From Candidatus Rhodoferax randersensis (GTDB lineage: Bacteria; Pseudomonadota; Gammaproteobacteria; Burkholderiales; Burkholderiaceae_C): a DNA stretch of 64,000 bases. Below are positions 34,279 through 43,714 of this stretch, piece after piece (the stretch's first letter is position 1; the number at the start of each line of letters is the position of its first letter). A model generated the notes under the pieces. The model did not search any database. It saw nothing but the letters and a program-made list of their open reading frames with translations, and was not told where the DNA came from. Made by a program: the position numbers and the translations under genes. Where the stretch lies: NCBI GenBank assembly GCA_016718155.1, contig JADKEH010000002.1, positions 124,001-188,000 on the forward strand, written 5' to 3'.

Positions 34279-35214
34279 CTAAATCAAATCCTTGAGGTCG
34301 TCAAAGTGCGCTTCCACATCACTGGGCAGCAACTGGATGCTGGCGCGCAGACCCGGCACGGCGCTCATCAGCGCTTGCTCGACACTGGTTCGCACGGCGG
34401 CGGCACGACCCAGCGACCACGAAGCCGGCATGTGCATGTGCATGTCGACAAAACGGCGTTGGCCGGAACGGCGCGTGGTGACGTGGTCAAAACGGATGGT
34501 GTGGTGCGCGAAGTCGTTCAGCACTTGCTGTATTTGCGCCAGCACTTCGGGCTCCAGTGCCTCGTCCATCAGGCCCTGGGATGAGCGCCACATCAGGTGA
34601 ACACCTTCCTTGAGGATGTTAAGCGCCACGCCAATGGCGACCACCGCGTCCAGCCAAAGCCAGCCGGTCACCGCCACCGCGCCGATTCCGACAACTACGC
34701 CGACCGAGGTCCAGACATCGGTCACCAGGTGCTTGGCATCGGCCTCCAGCGCGATGGAGCGGTGTTCCTTGGCGGCGCGAAACATGACCCACGCCAGCAG
34801 GCCATTGAGGGCCGAACTCACCACCGACAGCAGCAAACCCCAACCCACCGCCTGCAGTGGTTGCGGGTCGAACAGCCGGTGCCCGCCGGCCCAGATGATG
34901 CCCATTGCCGCGGCGATGATCAGAATGCCCTCGAAGCCCGATGAGAAGTACTCTGCCTTGTGGTGGCCATAGGGATGCTCCTCGTCCGCCGGGCGCTGCG
35001 CAATGGTCACCATCATCAGGGCGAAGATCGCACTGGCCAGGTTGACAAATGACTCCATCGCGTCCGACAGCAGCCCGACCGAACCGGTGATATACCAGGC
35101 AAGGGTCTTGAGTGTGATGGTGACAATGGCCACCGCTACCGACGCCCAAAGCAACGCGCGGGGCGAGGGCAAGGGCTTGCGAGGCGCGGCGGAGTTCATG
35201 GCGCTATTGTGCAC
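34279..35214 (-). CDS. CDF-family cation efflux transporter (FieF-like)
   Basis: 311 aa with six membrane helices and the usual cytoplasmic C-terminal domain. TM2 has SDAMESFVN, TM5 has HLVTDVWTSVG (HxxxD), and a His-containing loop HPYGHHKAEYF lies between. The C-terminal VDMHMHMPASW segment is the dimer domain. It exports Zn2+, Fe2+ or a related ion. The GTG at 35214 has GGAG five bases upstream; the ATG at 35199 is the alternative. Confidence 0.9.
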   Translation of the reverse strand: MHNSAMNSAAPRKPLPSPRALLWASVAVAIVTITLKTLAWYITGSVGLLSDAMESFVNLASAIFALMMVTIAQRPADEEHPYGHHKAEYFSSGFEGILIIAAAMGIIWAGGHRLFDPQPLQAVGWGLLLSVVSSALNGLLAWVMFRAAKEHRSIALEADAKHLVTDVWTSVGVVVGIGAVAVTGWLWLDAVVAIGVALNILKEGVHLMWRSSQGLMDEALEPEVLAQIQQVLNDFAHHTIRFDHVTTRRSGQRRFVDMHMHMPASWSLGRAAAVRTSVEQALMSAVPGLRASIQLLPSDVEAHFDDLKDLI

Positions 35215-35310
35215 AAGGACTCCGTGCCAGAATGGCTGTCAACCTGAGCACTTTCAGAGCCAACCTTTGGCGCCGTTCTCAACCGATTGCGAACCGCCGC
35301 CACCAAACCG

Positions 35311-36795
35311 ATGCTTTCCACATTCAGACAACGCGACATGCCCTGGGTTGTGGCCTGGGTCTTGGCCAGCTTGCTGGGCGCGGTGTGGCTCGGCAACAGC
35401 GAGTTGACCCGCTTGAAAGACACGTTTTCTGCGGACGTCCGTATCGCGCATCGCTTGCTGAGCCAACGCGTGGTGCAGCAAGAGGCCGTCCTGGCGACGC
35501 TGGCGCTACTGGGCGGCACCGAGGACACGCGACGCCCGGAACAACGCCTGCCGGCGCTTTACCCGCAAATTCTGAGCGTACAGCGGCGCGATCGCGACGC
35601 CGCATGGGCCGATTCGCCCTTGCAGGCCGCCGAGGCCGAGTCGCGCCGGCTGGGCCGCGCCGTGCTGGCTTCGGTCGACCTGCAACGCGGGCGCTATCAG
35701 TTGCTGCAGGCGGCGCAGCCCAACAGCTTTGCCATGCTAATTGACATTCGCAGCATGGTGCCATGGAGCGAGTGGCCGATGGCGCCAGATACCAGCCCGG
35801 TGCAACTCACCCTGTCGCACGCCGGGCAATCGATGCGTTTGCAGGGTGGCGACGTCACCCCGCTAAATACGCTCGGTTGGCGGTTCCAACTTGACAAGGC
35901 ACTGGCGGCCGACAGCCAACCCTTCGTTCTCACCGCCGAGCGGCAGCTTGGCTGGGGCCAACTGCCCTGGGTGTGGATGGCAGGCTACGCATTGATGATG
36001 GCTGGGGTGATGCTCGCCGCGCGCAGCCTCATCAACCAGCGTCAGGAACGCCATCGTGCCCGGGAGCTACTGCGGCTGGGGCAGGTGGCGAGGCTTAACA
36101 CACTGGGAGAACTGGCCGCTGGCATGGCCCATGAATTGAATCAGCCACTCACGGCCGTGCTGGCCAACACCCAGGCGGCCAGTCGCCTGCTGGCCGAAGA
36201 CGCGCCCGATTTGCCACCCCTACGCGCCGCTCTGAATCAAGCGGTCGGCCAGGCCCAACGGGCCGCCGAGGTCGTGCAACGCTTGCGCCGCGCCGTGGAA
36301 CGACCGCAACTGGGCAGTCAATTGCAGGCCTTGGAACTGCAAGCCGTGGTGGACAAGGCCCTGTACCTGATGGAGCCCGAGCTCAAGCGCCACCAGATTG
36401 GCGTCAGCGTGACAAGCACTGATTCCTCTCTTAGGGTGCTGGCAGAACCGGTGGCGCTGGAACAGATCCTGCACAACCTGCTCATGAATGCCGTGCAGGC
36501 ACTCGAAGAGGTTCCTGCGGTGAATCGGCAGGTAAAAGTGGACGTGCGCCGCGACGCCGATCAGGGGCGCCTGAGCGTGTCCGACAACGGTCCGGGCATC
36601 CCCGTTGACGTGTTGCCACGCGTCTTCGAGCCATTCTTCACCACCCGTTCCGGTGGGCTGGGCCTGGGCCTTAGCCTGTGCGAAACGCTGGCCGCCAACA
36701 TGGGTGGCGCGCTGACGGCGCGTAACGGCGCCTCAGGCGGCGCCGAGTTCTGCCTGAGTCTGCCACTGTCCCTGGGTGCGCCCGGCACAGTATGA
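35311..36795 (+). CDS. Membrane sensor histidine kinase
   Basis: 494 aa. TM1 (WVVAWVLASLLGAVWLG) and TM2 (LPWVWMAGYALMMAGVML) enclose a ~190-residue periplasmic sensor. The H-box is LAAGMAHELNQPLTAVLAN; N-box LHNLLMNAVQAL; DNGPGIP; GGLGLGLSL. It resembles DctB/FixL-type kinases. It overlaps the FixJ-type regulator gene by 4 bp (ATGA). The GlcG/HbpS-like and ankyrin genes downstream are plausible accessory sensors or targets. Confidence 0.93.
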   Translation: MLSTFRQRDMPWVVAWVLASLLGAVWLGNSELTRLKDTFSADVRIAHRLLSQRVVQQEAVLATLALLGGTEDTRRPEQRLPALYPQILSVQRRDRDAAWADSPLQAAEAESRRLGRAVLASVDLQRGRYQLLQAAQPNSFAMLIDIRSMVPWSEWPMAPDTSPVQLTLSHAGQSMRLQGGDVTPLNTLGWRFQLDKALAADSQPFVLTAERQLGWGQLPWVWMAGYALMMAGVMLAARSLINQRQERHRARELLRLGQVARLNTLGELAAGMAHELNQPLTAVLANTQAASRLLAEDAPDLPPLRAALNQAVGQAQRAAEVVQRLRRAVERPQLGSQLQALELQAVVDKALYLMEPELKRHQIGVSVTSTDSSLRVLAEPVALEQILHNLLMNAVQALEEVPAVNRQVKVDVRRDADQGRLSVSDNGPGIPVDVLPRVFEPFFTTRSGGLGLGLSLCETLAANMGGALTARNGASGGAEFCLSLPLSLGAPGTV

Positions 36796-37424
36796 GTCCG
36801 CCGCTGTCCCCGCTGATCCACCTGATCGATGACGACGACGCGGTCAGAGCCGCTCTGGCATTGCTGATTGGCACGGTCGGCCTGCGTGTGCAGACCTGGG
36901 GTGACCCGCTGGCTTTTGTCAACCAGTTTGACCGTCAGGGCATCGGCGCCATCGTGCTCGACGTGCGCATGCCCGGCATCAGCGGCCTGGCGGTACTTGA
37001 TTCGCTGATGGCGCAAGGAGTGGACCAGCCGGTGATCATGCTCACCGGCCACGGCACCGTTGACCTGTGCCGACGCGCCTTCAAATCCGGTGCGGCCGAG
37101 TTCCTTGAGAAGCCGGTAAACGACGAGTTGCTGCTGGAGACGGTGCAGGGCTGTGTGCGCCAGCACGTCAAGGCGCGCCAGCGCAAACAGGTTGACCACC
37201 AGGCCAGGGCGCGTTATGCCCAGTTGTCACCGCGCGAGCGCGAGGTACTGGGATTGATTCTGTCCGGCCTGACCAACAAGGAGATGGGCCGGGCGCTACA
37301 GGTATCGCCGCGCACCGTGGAGGCGCACCGGGCCAACCTGTTTGCCAAGCTCGAAGCCGAGTCCCTGGCGCAACTGATCCGCCAGTACGCGGCGCTGGCG
37401 GACGAGGATGGTGACGCGGTCTAA
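36792..37424 (+). CDS. FixJ-family response regulator
   Basis: 210 aa. Receiver domain: IHLIDDDDAVR, phospho-Asp in VLDVRMPG, and EKPV lysine. The C-terminal LuxR-type HTH is LSPREREVLGLILSG ... NKEMGRALQVSPRTVEAHR. It is translationally coupled to the kinase. An operator-like set of CGTAG/CTACG half-sites at 37486-37512, just upstream of the next gene, is its most obvious candidate target. Confidence 0.95.
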   Translation: MSPPLSPLIHLIDDDDAVRAALALLIGTVGLRVQTWGDPLAFVNQFDRQGIGAIVLDVRMPGISGLAVLDSLMAQGVDQPVIMLTGHGTVDLCRRAFKSGAAEFLEKPVNDELLLETVQGCVRQHVKARQRKQVDHQARARYAQLSPREREVLGLILSGLTNKEMGRALQVSPRTVEAHRANLFAKLEAESLAQLIRQYAALADEDGDAV

Positions 37425-37485
37425 CTGGTTGCGCAAAGCGTGCCGCCGCAAGCACGTCTGTGGCGCGTGATCGCACCTGCCGGTG

Positions 37486-37512
37486 CGTAGTTCTACGGAG
37501 CCTGCGTCGTAG
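37486..37512 (+). promoter_or_regulatory. Candidate response-regulator operator
   Basis: CGTAG (37486-37490), CTACG (37493-37497) and CGTAG (37508-37512) make one tight inverted repeat with a 2-bp spacer and a second with a 10-bp spacer. It lies ~90 bp upstream of the GlcG-like start. Control by the adjacent FixJ-type regulator is an inference from position. Confidence 0.45.
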
Positions 37513-37601
37513 CGACCCGCATGGTAAGGGGCGCGGGGAGTTCTTACAGTTCAGACACGGTTGATCGAACCGTATGAACCCCACAACTCCTGGAGAGAAA
37601 C

Positions 37602-38093
37602 ATGCCCCAACTGAACCAATTTTTCGCCCTCATGGTCAGCGTTGCAGCCGCCACCGCCAGCGCGCAGGCGGTGCGAACCGAGCGCAACATGTCGCTTGAA
37701 CTGGCCAACCAGATCGCCGCGGCCAGCGTGGCCGCTTGCACTGCCAACGGCTACAACGTGACAGCCACCGTGGTCGACCGTGCCGGCAGCGTGCGCGCGG
37801 TGCAACGTGCCGACAACGCGGGCCCGCACACGCTGGGGGCCAGCTTGCAAAAGGCATTCACCTCCGCGTCTGCCAAGAACACCACCCTGGCCATGATGGA
37901 AGGGGCACAAAAGAACCCGGCCGGGGCCAATCTGGTCCACATACCCGGTTTCCTCTTGCTCGGTGGCGGGGTCCCGATCAAGGTCGGCAATGAAGTGATC
38001 GGAGCTGTCGGTATTGGCGGCGCACCCGGTGGCCATCTGGATGAGCAGTGCGCCATGGTGGCGCTGGACAAGGTCAAGGACTCGCTCAAGTGA
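37602..38093 (+). CDS. Secreted GlcG/HbpS-like heme-binding family protein
   Basis: 163 aa. A signal peptide (FFALMVSVAAATASAQA) precedes a GlcG/HbpS domain: ANQIAAASVAACTANGYNVTATVVDRAG (cited in parts), TLGASLQKAFTSAS, PGFLLLGGGVPI and VGIGGAPGGHLDEQC. In Streptomyces the HbpS protein senses haem/redox stress and works with the SenS-SenR two-component system. Here the gene directly follows such a pair, so a similar partner role is plausible. TGGAGAG precedes the ATG. Confidence 0.85.
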   Translation: MPQLNQFFALMVSVAAATASAQAVRTERNMSLELANQIAAASVAACTANGYNVTATVVDRAGSVRAVQRADNAGPHTLGASLQKAFTSASAKNTTLAMMEGAQKNPAGANLVHIPGFLLLGGGVPIKVGNEVIGAVGIGGAPGGHLDEQCAMVALDKVKDSLK

Positions 38094-38125
38094 CTTAGCC
38101 GGCCCCGAGCGAGGACGAAGACACC

Positions 38126-38857
38126 ATGCGAGCACCCCTTGTTGGCCGTTGGGCCCAGCGCCGATCCTGGCCTGGCTTGGCTGGCGCATGCCTGCTGCTG
38201 GCGCTGGGCGTGTCGGCGCCGAGTGCGCACGCCCAGGTCGCACCCAGCAATGCGCAGGTGGGCGCCTACCATGGTCTACACAGCGCCGCACACACGGGGG
38301 ATGTGGCCCAGCTTCAGAAGCTGATCAACGCGCGCGTCGACCTCAACGTGCGTGACGAGTTTGGCCGCACGCCGTTGCACGTGGCCACCTTCGCACGCCA
38401 ACGCGAGGCCATTCGCTTACTGACCAAGGCGGGGGCCAACCTGGCGCTGCTGGAGAACGATCGCTACGACGCGGTCACGATTGCGGCCGTGGCCGGCGAT
38501 GAGGAGACCTTGCGCCTGTTGCTGGCCAAGGGCGCCAGCGCGGCTCTGGTCACCAGCCGCTACGACGGCACCGCCTTGATCGCCGCCGCCCACCTGGGCC
38601 ACGTGGGTGTGGTCAAGCAGTTGATTGCTGCCGGCGCCCCGCTGGACCACGTGAACAACCTGCACTGGACCGCGCTGATAGAGGCCATCGTCCTCGGCGA
38701 TGGTGGTCAACGGCACCAGAACATCGTGCGCGACTTGCTGGCCGCGGGCGCCAGCCCGCATCTGACCGACCGGCAGGGGACCACACCGCTGGCCCTGGCC
38801 CGGGCGCGCGGCTTCGATGCCATGGTGCGGCTGCTGGAGGCCGCCGGGGCGAAATAG
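38126..38857 (+). CDS. Secreted ankyrin-repeat protein
   Basis: 243 aa. A signal peptide (GACLLLALGVSAPSAHA) is followed by about five ankyrin repeats from residue ~50, for example FGRTPLHVATFARQREAIRLL, YDGTALIAAAHLGHVGVVKQL (each one repeat) and QGTTPLALARARGF. Ankyrin proteins bind other proteins. With the GlcG-like gene 32 bp upstream, the two are probably co-expressed and may interact in the periplasm. Confidence 0.9.
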   Translation: MRAPLVGRWAQRRSWPGLAGACLLLALGVSAPSAHAQVAPSNAQVGAYHGLHSAAHTGDVAQLQKLINARVDLNVRDEFGRTPLHVATFARQREAIRLLTKAGANLALLENDRYDAVTIAAVAGDEETLRLLLAKGASAALVTSRYDGTALIAAAHLGHVGVVKQLIAAGAPLDHVNNLHWTALIEAIVLGDGGQRHQNIVRDLLAAGASPHLTDRQGTTPLALARARGFDAMVRLLEAAGAK

Positions 38858-38877
38858 GGCGGCAGGGCGGCAGGGCG

Positions 38878-40122
38878 TCAGCTCAGCGTCACGCGGGCAA
38901 ACTTGCGCTTGCCCACTTGCAGTACATAGCTACCGGCACCGAGCTTGAGGCCCTTGTCGCTGACCACGCTGCTGTCGACACGCACGCCGCCGCCGTCGAT
39001 CAGGCGGTTGCCCTCGCCGCTGGAGGCAGCCAGCCCGGCCTGCTTGAGCAAGGCAGCGATGCCCACCGCCATGCCGCCTTCACCCAGAGGCAGCGACAGT
39101 TCGGCAATCTCGTCTGGCACACCGCCCTTGCTGCGGTTGATGAAGTCCTGCTCGGCCGCGTCAGCCGCCGCCGCGCTGTGGAATCGCGCGGTGATCTCCT
39201 TGGCCAACGCCACTTTGGCGTCCTTGGGATTGCGGCCGGCATCGACTTCGGCCTTGAGGGCGGCGATGTGTGATTCGGACCGGAAGCTCAACAAGGTGTA
39301 CCAGCGCCACATCAGCACGTCAGAAATACTCAGCACCTTGGCAAACATGGTGTTGGCGTCTTCCGAAATGCCGATGTAATTGTTCTTGCTCTTGGACATC
39401 TTCTCGATGCCGTCCAAGCCCTCCAGCAGCGGCATGGTCAGGATGCACTGTGGCTCCTGTCCGTACTCGGCCTGCAAGTGACGGCCCACTAACAAGTTGA
39501 ACTTCTGATCCGTGCCGCCCAATTCCAAGTCGCTCTTGAGCGCCACGCTGTCATAGCCCTGCATCAGCGGGTAGAGGAACTCGTGCACGCTGATCGATGC
39601 GCCCGACTTGAAACGGTCGTGAAAATCGTTGCGCTCCATCATGCGCGCCACGGTGTAGCGGGAGGCCAGCTGGATCATGCCGCGCGAGCCCAGCGCGTCG
39701 CCCCACTCGCTGTTGTAGCGGATTTCGGTCCGGGCCGGGTCCAGCACCATGGAGGCCTGGCGGTAGTAGGTTTGGGCGTTGGCGTCGATCTGCTCGCGCG
39801 TCAGGGGCGGACGGGTGCTGTTGCGCCCCGAGGGGTCGCCGATCAGGGTGGTGAAATCCCCAATCAGGAAGATCACGGTATGCCCGAGGTCCTGCAACTG
39901 ACGCAACTTGTTGAGCACCACGGTGTGGCCAACATGGATGTCTGGTGCCGTCGGATCGAGGCCCAGCTTGATTCGCAAGGGGGCTCCCGTGGCCTCGGAA
40001 CGAGCCAGTTTCTTCAGCCAGTCTTCCTGCGGGATCAGCTCCTCACAGCCACGCAAGGTGACCGCCATGGCCTCGCGAACGCGGTCGGTGATGGGAAATG
40101 GCAATGACGAGGCTTGATTCAT
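38878..40122 (-). CDS. tyrS: Tyrosyl-tRNA synthetase
   Basis: 414 aa. The HIGH motif appears as HVGH in DPTAPDIHVGHTVVL; KMSKS as KMSKSKNN; QGYDSVALKSDLELGGTDQKFN is the tyrosine site region. A C-terminal S4 RNA-binding domain ends at RKFARVTLS. It charges tRNA-Tyr. It is divergent from the M23 peptidase gene. Confidence 0.97.
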   Translation of the reverse strand: MNQASSLPFPITDRVREAMAVTLRGCEELIPQEDWLKKLARSEATGAPLRIKLGLDPTAPDIHVGHTVVLNKLRQLQDLGHTVIFLIGDFTTLIGDPSGRNSTRPPLTREQIDANAQTYYRQASMVLDPARTEIRYNSEWGDALGSRGMIQLASRYTVARMMERNDFHDRFKSGASISVHEFLYPLMQGYDSVALKSDLELGGTDQKFNLLVGRHLQAEYGQEPQCILTMPLLEGLDGIEKMSKSKNNYIGISEDANTMFAKVLSISDVLMWRWYTLLSFRSESHIAALKAEVDAGRNPKDAKVALAKEITARFHSAAAADAAEQDFINRSKGGVPDEIAELSLPLGEGGMAVGIAALLKQAGLAASSGEGNRLIDGGGVRVDSSVVSDKGLKLGAGSYVLQVGKRKFARVTLS

Positions 40123-40264
40123 AAGGGTTTTTGCAGATGTCTGTGCGGTAGGTGACGTTATACTTGCGGCTCGCCGTCGCGCTCAATTTTAAGTGGCGAA
40201 GTTGCCGTGCCCGCTCGCATGTTCGGGCAACGCTCACCAATCAGTCAATTTCTGGGATTCATTC

Positions 40265-41659
40265 TTGGTCAACGGCCTTGTTTCCATCGGTACTTCCTGG
40301 TTGACCGCTTCTGGTCAGCGCATCCAGCGACACCCCAAGCGCTTGGTCGCCCTGGTCGCGGCGCTGCTGCTGGGCGGCGCGGGCGGTGCGTTCGCCGTGG
40401 CCAGTTTTGCGCCAGACGCCGCTGAACTGCCGGTTCGTCAAGTGCTCGAGCCAGTCCAACCGTTAGCCCTGCAACCGCAGGCTGAGGCACTCGAGTTCAA
40501 CCACTTCCGGCTGTTTCGCTCGGAGACGACCCGCTCCACCGACTCCGCTGATTCACTGCTGGGTCGCTTGGGCATCAGCGACGCTGCCGCCGCCGCGTTC
40601 ATTCGAACCGACACCACCGCCAGGCAAGTGCTGCTGGGTCGAGGCGGACGCAACGTCACCGTCGAGGCCGGCGACGACAACAGCCTGTTCAAGCTGAGCG
40701 CCCGCTGGAACGCGGACGACGACGGCCACTTCAAGCGTCTCGTTGTTGAGCGGACCGCGCAAGGCTTCAAGTCGCGCGTCGAGTCTGGCACGCTCACGGC
40801 CTCTACACGCCTGGCCAGCGGGACCATCCAATCATCATTGTTCGCGGCCACCGACGAGGCCAGGATTCCAGACTCGGTGGCGGTCCAGTTGGCCGAGATC
40901 TTTGCGGGGGACATCGATTTCCACCGCGCCTTGCGCAGGGGCGACCGCTTCTCGGTTGTTTACGAGACACTGGAAGGGGATGGGGAGCCGATGCGCAGCG
41001 GTCGGGTGCTGAGCGCCGAGTTCGTCAACCGTGGCAAAACCTATCAGGCGATGTGGTTCCAAAGCCCCCTGGCCGCTGACGGCGACGGCACCGTCGCGGC
41101 CGCAGCCACGCCGCCAAAGGGCGGCTACTACACTCTGGACGGCCAGAGCCTGCGGCGCGCCTATCTGGCCTCCCCAATGGAGTTCTCGCGCGTCAGCAGC
41201 ACCTTCAAGATGCGTTTTCACCCGATCCTGCAAAAGTGGCGGGCTCACCTGGGGGTGGACTACGCAGCCCCCACCGGCACGGCGGTGCGCAGCGTTGGCG
41301 ACGGCGTGGTCGAATTTGCCGGTGTCCAGAACGGCTTTGGCAACGTTGTCGTCGTCATGCACCGCAACAGTCACAGCACGGTCTATGCGCATCTGAGCCG
41401 TATCAATGTGCGCAAGGGCCAGAGCATCAGCCAAGGTCAAAACATCGGGGCGGTTGGCGCCACCGGCTGGGCGACCGGACCTCACTTGCACTTTGAGTTC
41501 CGCGTCAACGGTCAGCACCAGGACCCATTGACCCTTGCCAAGAACAGCGAAACCATTCCCGTGCCTGCCTCGGCCAAGCCCTTGTTCGACCGGGTTGCGT
41601 CATTCGCCAGACTGCAGTTGGGTGCAGCGGCGACTGTGCAGCAAAGTACCGCGCAGTAG
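40265..41659 (+). CDS. M23 family metallopeptidase (cell-wall endopeptidase)
   Basis: About 464 aa. A membrane anchor near the N-terminus (LVALVAALLLGGAGGAFAV) precedes an OapA/LysM-like region and a catalytic domain with HPILQKWRAHLGVDY (H and D zinc ligands) and GPHLHFEFRVNG. It cuts peptidoglycan cross-links in the periplasm. The start is uncertain: TTG at 40265 fits the family N-terminus; GTG at 40193 is upstream in frame. A TATACT -10-like box is at 40159-40164. Confidence 0.9.
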   Translation: MVNGLVSIGTSWLTASGQRIQRHPKRLVALVAALLLGGAGGAFAVASFAPDAAELPVRQVLEPVQPLALQPQAEALEFNHFRLFRSETTRSTDSADSLLGRLGISDAAAAAFIRTDTTARQVLLGRGGRNVTVEAGDDNSLFKLSARWNADDDGHFKRLVVERTAQGFKSRVESGTLTASTRLASGTIQSSLFAATDEARIPDSVAVQLAEIFAGDIDFHRALRRGDRFSVVYETLEGDGEPMRSGRVLSAEFVNRGKTYQAMWFQSPLAADGDGTVAAAATPPKGGYYTLDGQSLRRAYLASPMEFSRVSSTFKMRFHPILQKWRAHLGVDYAAPTGTAVRSVGDGVVEFAGVQNGFGNVVVVMHRNSHSTVYAHLSRINVRKGQSISQGQNIGAVGATGWATGPHLHFEFRVNGQHQDPLTLAKNSETIPVPASAKPLFDRVASFARLQLGAAATVQQSTAQ

Positions 41660-41683
41660 CCGCGCGGCCGACTTTGAGCGCCG

Positions 41684-42799
41684 GTGGCTGAGCTCTACAT
41701 CGGACTGATGTCGGGCACCTCGCTCGACGGGGTAGATGGCGTGCTGGCGGATTTTTCCGGGCAGCAGCCGCGCGTACTGGGCCACGCCAGCCGCGATTTC
41801 CCAATTGAGCTGCGCCAAGCGCTGCTGGCCCTGAACCGCAGCAGCACCGACGAGTTGCACCGCAGCGCCCTGGCTGCCAATGCTTTGGTGCGGGTCTACG
41901 CCGCCGTCGTCACGGACTTGCTGCAGGCAAGCGCAGTGCCGCCTTCGCTGATCCGCGCGATTGGCGCCCACGGCCAGACCGTGCGCCACCGCCCTGGCGA
42001 GTTTGATGGCACCGGCTACACGCTGCAACTCAACAACCCCGCCCTGCTAGCCGAGCTCACCGGGATTGACGTGGTGGCCGACTTCCGTAGCCGTGACGTG
42101 GCCGCCGGCGGGCAAGGCGCACCATTGGTGCCAGCCTTCCACCAGGCCGTCTTCGGCTCCAGTGACGAGTGCGCCGCCGTGCTCAACCTTGGTGGCATCG
42201 CCAACCTGACCGTTCTTGCGGCCAGTGAAGCGTTGCCCGTTGTGGGATTCGACTGTGGCCCTGGCAACGTGCTGCTGGACAGCTGGTGCCTGCGCCATCT
42301 GGGCCAAGCCTATGACGCCGATGGCGCCTGGGCCGCCTGCGGCCAGGTGCACCCGGCACTGCTGGCGCAACTGCTGGACGAACCCTACTTTGCCAAGGCG
42401 TATCCAAAAAGTACCGGCCGCGACCTGTTCAACCTTGACTGGTTGCAGGGCCGCCTAACCGCCTGGAGCGAGTTGGCACCGGTGGATGTGCAGGCCACAC
42501 TGACCGAGCTGACGGCACGCAGATGCGCCGCTGACCTGCAGGCCCACGGACCTGACACAACGGTACTGATTGTGTGCGGCGGCGGCGCCCTCAATGGGCA
42601 ACTGATGCGCCGGCTGCAAGCTCATCTGCCTAAGTGTCGGGTGGAGTCTTCCGACAAGCGGGGTTTACCGCCCCTGCAGGTCGAAGCTGCCGCGTTTGCC
42701 TGGCTGGCTCGGAAGACCACGCGGCGCGAAACCGGCAGCCTGCAAAGCGTTACGGGCGCCCGAGGCGCCCGTGTATTGGGTGGGATCTATCCCGCCTAA
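41684..42799 (+). CDS. anmK: AnmK, anhydro-N-acetylmuramic acid kinase
   Basis: 371 aa from a GTG. GLMSGTSLDGVDGV at the N-terminus, HGQTVRHRP, NLGGIANLTVL and GGGALNGQLMRRL are AnmK motifs. It phosphorylates anhMurNAc in cell-wall recycling. It lies 24 bp after the M23 endopeptidase gene, a sensible functional pair. Confidence 0.96.
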   Translation: MAELYIGLMSGTSLDGVDGVLADFSGQQPRVLGHASRDFPIELRQALLALNRSSTDELHRSALAANALVRVYAAVVTDLLQASAVPPSLIRAIGAHGQTVRHRPGEFDGTGYTLQLNNPALLAELTGIDVVADFRSRDVAAGGQGAPLVPAFHQAVFGSSDECAAVLNLGGIANLTVLAASEALPVVGFDCGPGNVLLDSWCLRHLGQAYDADGAWAACGQVHPALLAQLLDEPYFAKAYPKSTGRDLFNLDWLQGRLTAWSELAPVDVQATLTELTARRCAADLQAHGPDTTVLIVCGGGALNGQLMRRLQAHLPKCRVESSDKRGLPPLQVEAAAFAWLARKTTRRETGSLQSVTGARGARVLGGIYPA

Positions 42800-42806
42800 T
42801 CAGCGG

Positions 42807-43190
42807 CTAATGGTCCGAGGGACTGCTTGCTGAAAAACTGGAGCCGCACCCGCAGGTGGTTTCGGCGTTGGGGTTCTTGATGACGAACTGAGCACCCTGC
42901 AAGTCTTCCTTGTAATCAATCTCTGCGCCAACCAGGTACTGGTAGCTCATGGCATCGATCAACAAGGACACGCCGTTCTTGGTCATGGTGGTGTCGTCTT
43001 CGTTGGTGATTTCGTCAAAGGTGAACCCGTACTGGAAGCCCGAGCATCCACCACCTTGCACAAAAACGCGCAACTTCAGTTCGGGATTGCCTTCCTCGGC
43101 GATCAGGTCCGCCACCTTGGCGGCGGCACTGTCGGTGAAGAGGATAGGCACGGGCATTTCGGTCTGGATAGCGTCTGCAACGGCACTCAT
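42807..43190 (-). CDS. erpA: ErpA, A-type Fe-S carrier
   Basis: 127 aa. The three cysteines appear in GGGCSGFQYGF and TCGCGSSF. It delivers Fe-S clusters to target proteins, possibly including the hydrogenase and TtcA. It is convergent with anmK. Confidence 0.95.
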   Translation of the reverse strand: MSAVADAIQTEMPVPILFTDSAAAKVADLIAEEGNPELKLRVFVQGGGCSGFQYGFTFDEITNEDDTTMTKNGVSLLIDAMSYQYLVGAEIDYKEDLQGAQFVIKNPNAETTCGCGSSFSASSPSDH

Positions 43191-43249
43191 GGAGGCCTCC
43201 GATTCAATGGGATAGGGTTAATAGTACAGCAAATCCGTCAACCATTGTG

Positions 43250-43645
43250 TCAGGCGTTGTTTGCCGCCAGCTTCAGGGCGGGCTTTTCCTCGCCCGCCAC
43301 GAGGGGCCGCAACTGGCCCGCGATCAGGGCACCCTGGTGCATCTCCAGCGCAGAGTACTGAACATTTCCGACGATGCGGGCCTTGGGCTGCAACTCAAGC
43401 ATCAGTCTGGCGTGCACGTCACCCGTGACGCTGCCGTTGATGATGATGTGGTCGGAATTGATTTCGCCAACGACCGAGGCGGTCTCAGAAATGACCAGGA
43501 TGCTGGGCAATTCTGGGTTGGAGTAGATATTGCCCTTGATTGCCCCGTCCACCCGCAGGCCATCGCTGAAGGTGAAATTGCCGTCGATCTGACTGCCTTC
43601 GGCAATCAGACTCTTGATGGGGGGTTGTTTCTTCTTGTTGAACAC
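43250..43645 (-). CDS. Bactofilin
   Basis: 131 aa. A short charged N-terminus (MFNKKKQP) precedes the beta-helical domain: IDGNFTFSDGLRVDGAIKGNI and the repeated VVGEINSDHIIINGSVTGDV pattern. Bactofilins polymerise at the membrane and help shape the cell. It is followed on its strand by erpA. An inverted copy of the hairpin repeat (43656-43694) lies in its leader. Confidence 0.92.
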   Translation of the reverse strand: MFNKKKQPPIKSLIAEGSQIDGNFTFSDGLRVDGAIKGNIYSNPELPSILVISETASVVGEINSDHIIINGSVTGDVHARLMLELQPKARIVGNVQYSALEMHQGALIAGQLRPLVAGEEKPALKLAANNA

Positions 43646-43655
43646 GGAGACTTCC

Positions 43656-43694
43656 TAATCAGTTGGAGACAGCGCTGCAGATCTGTCCCACAAG
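43656..43694 (-). repeat. Hairpin repeat upstream of bactofilin gene
   Basis: On the minus strand, CTTGTGGGACAGATCTGCAG...GCTGTCTCCAACTGATTAGG resembles unit 2 at 27515-27556. The stem is GACAG/CTGTC. It is placed just before the bactofilin ribosome-binding site, like the other two copies relative to their genes. Confidence 0.6.
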
Positions 43695-43714
43695 AATCTC
43701 GAACACGCGGCAGT

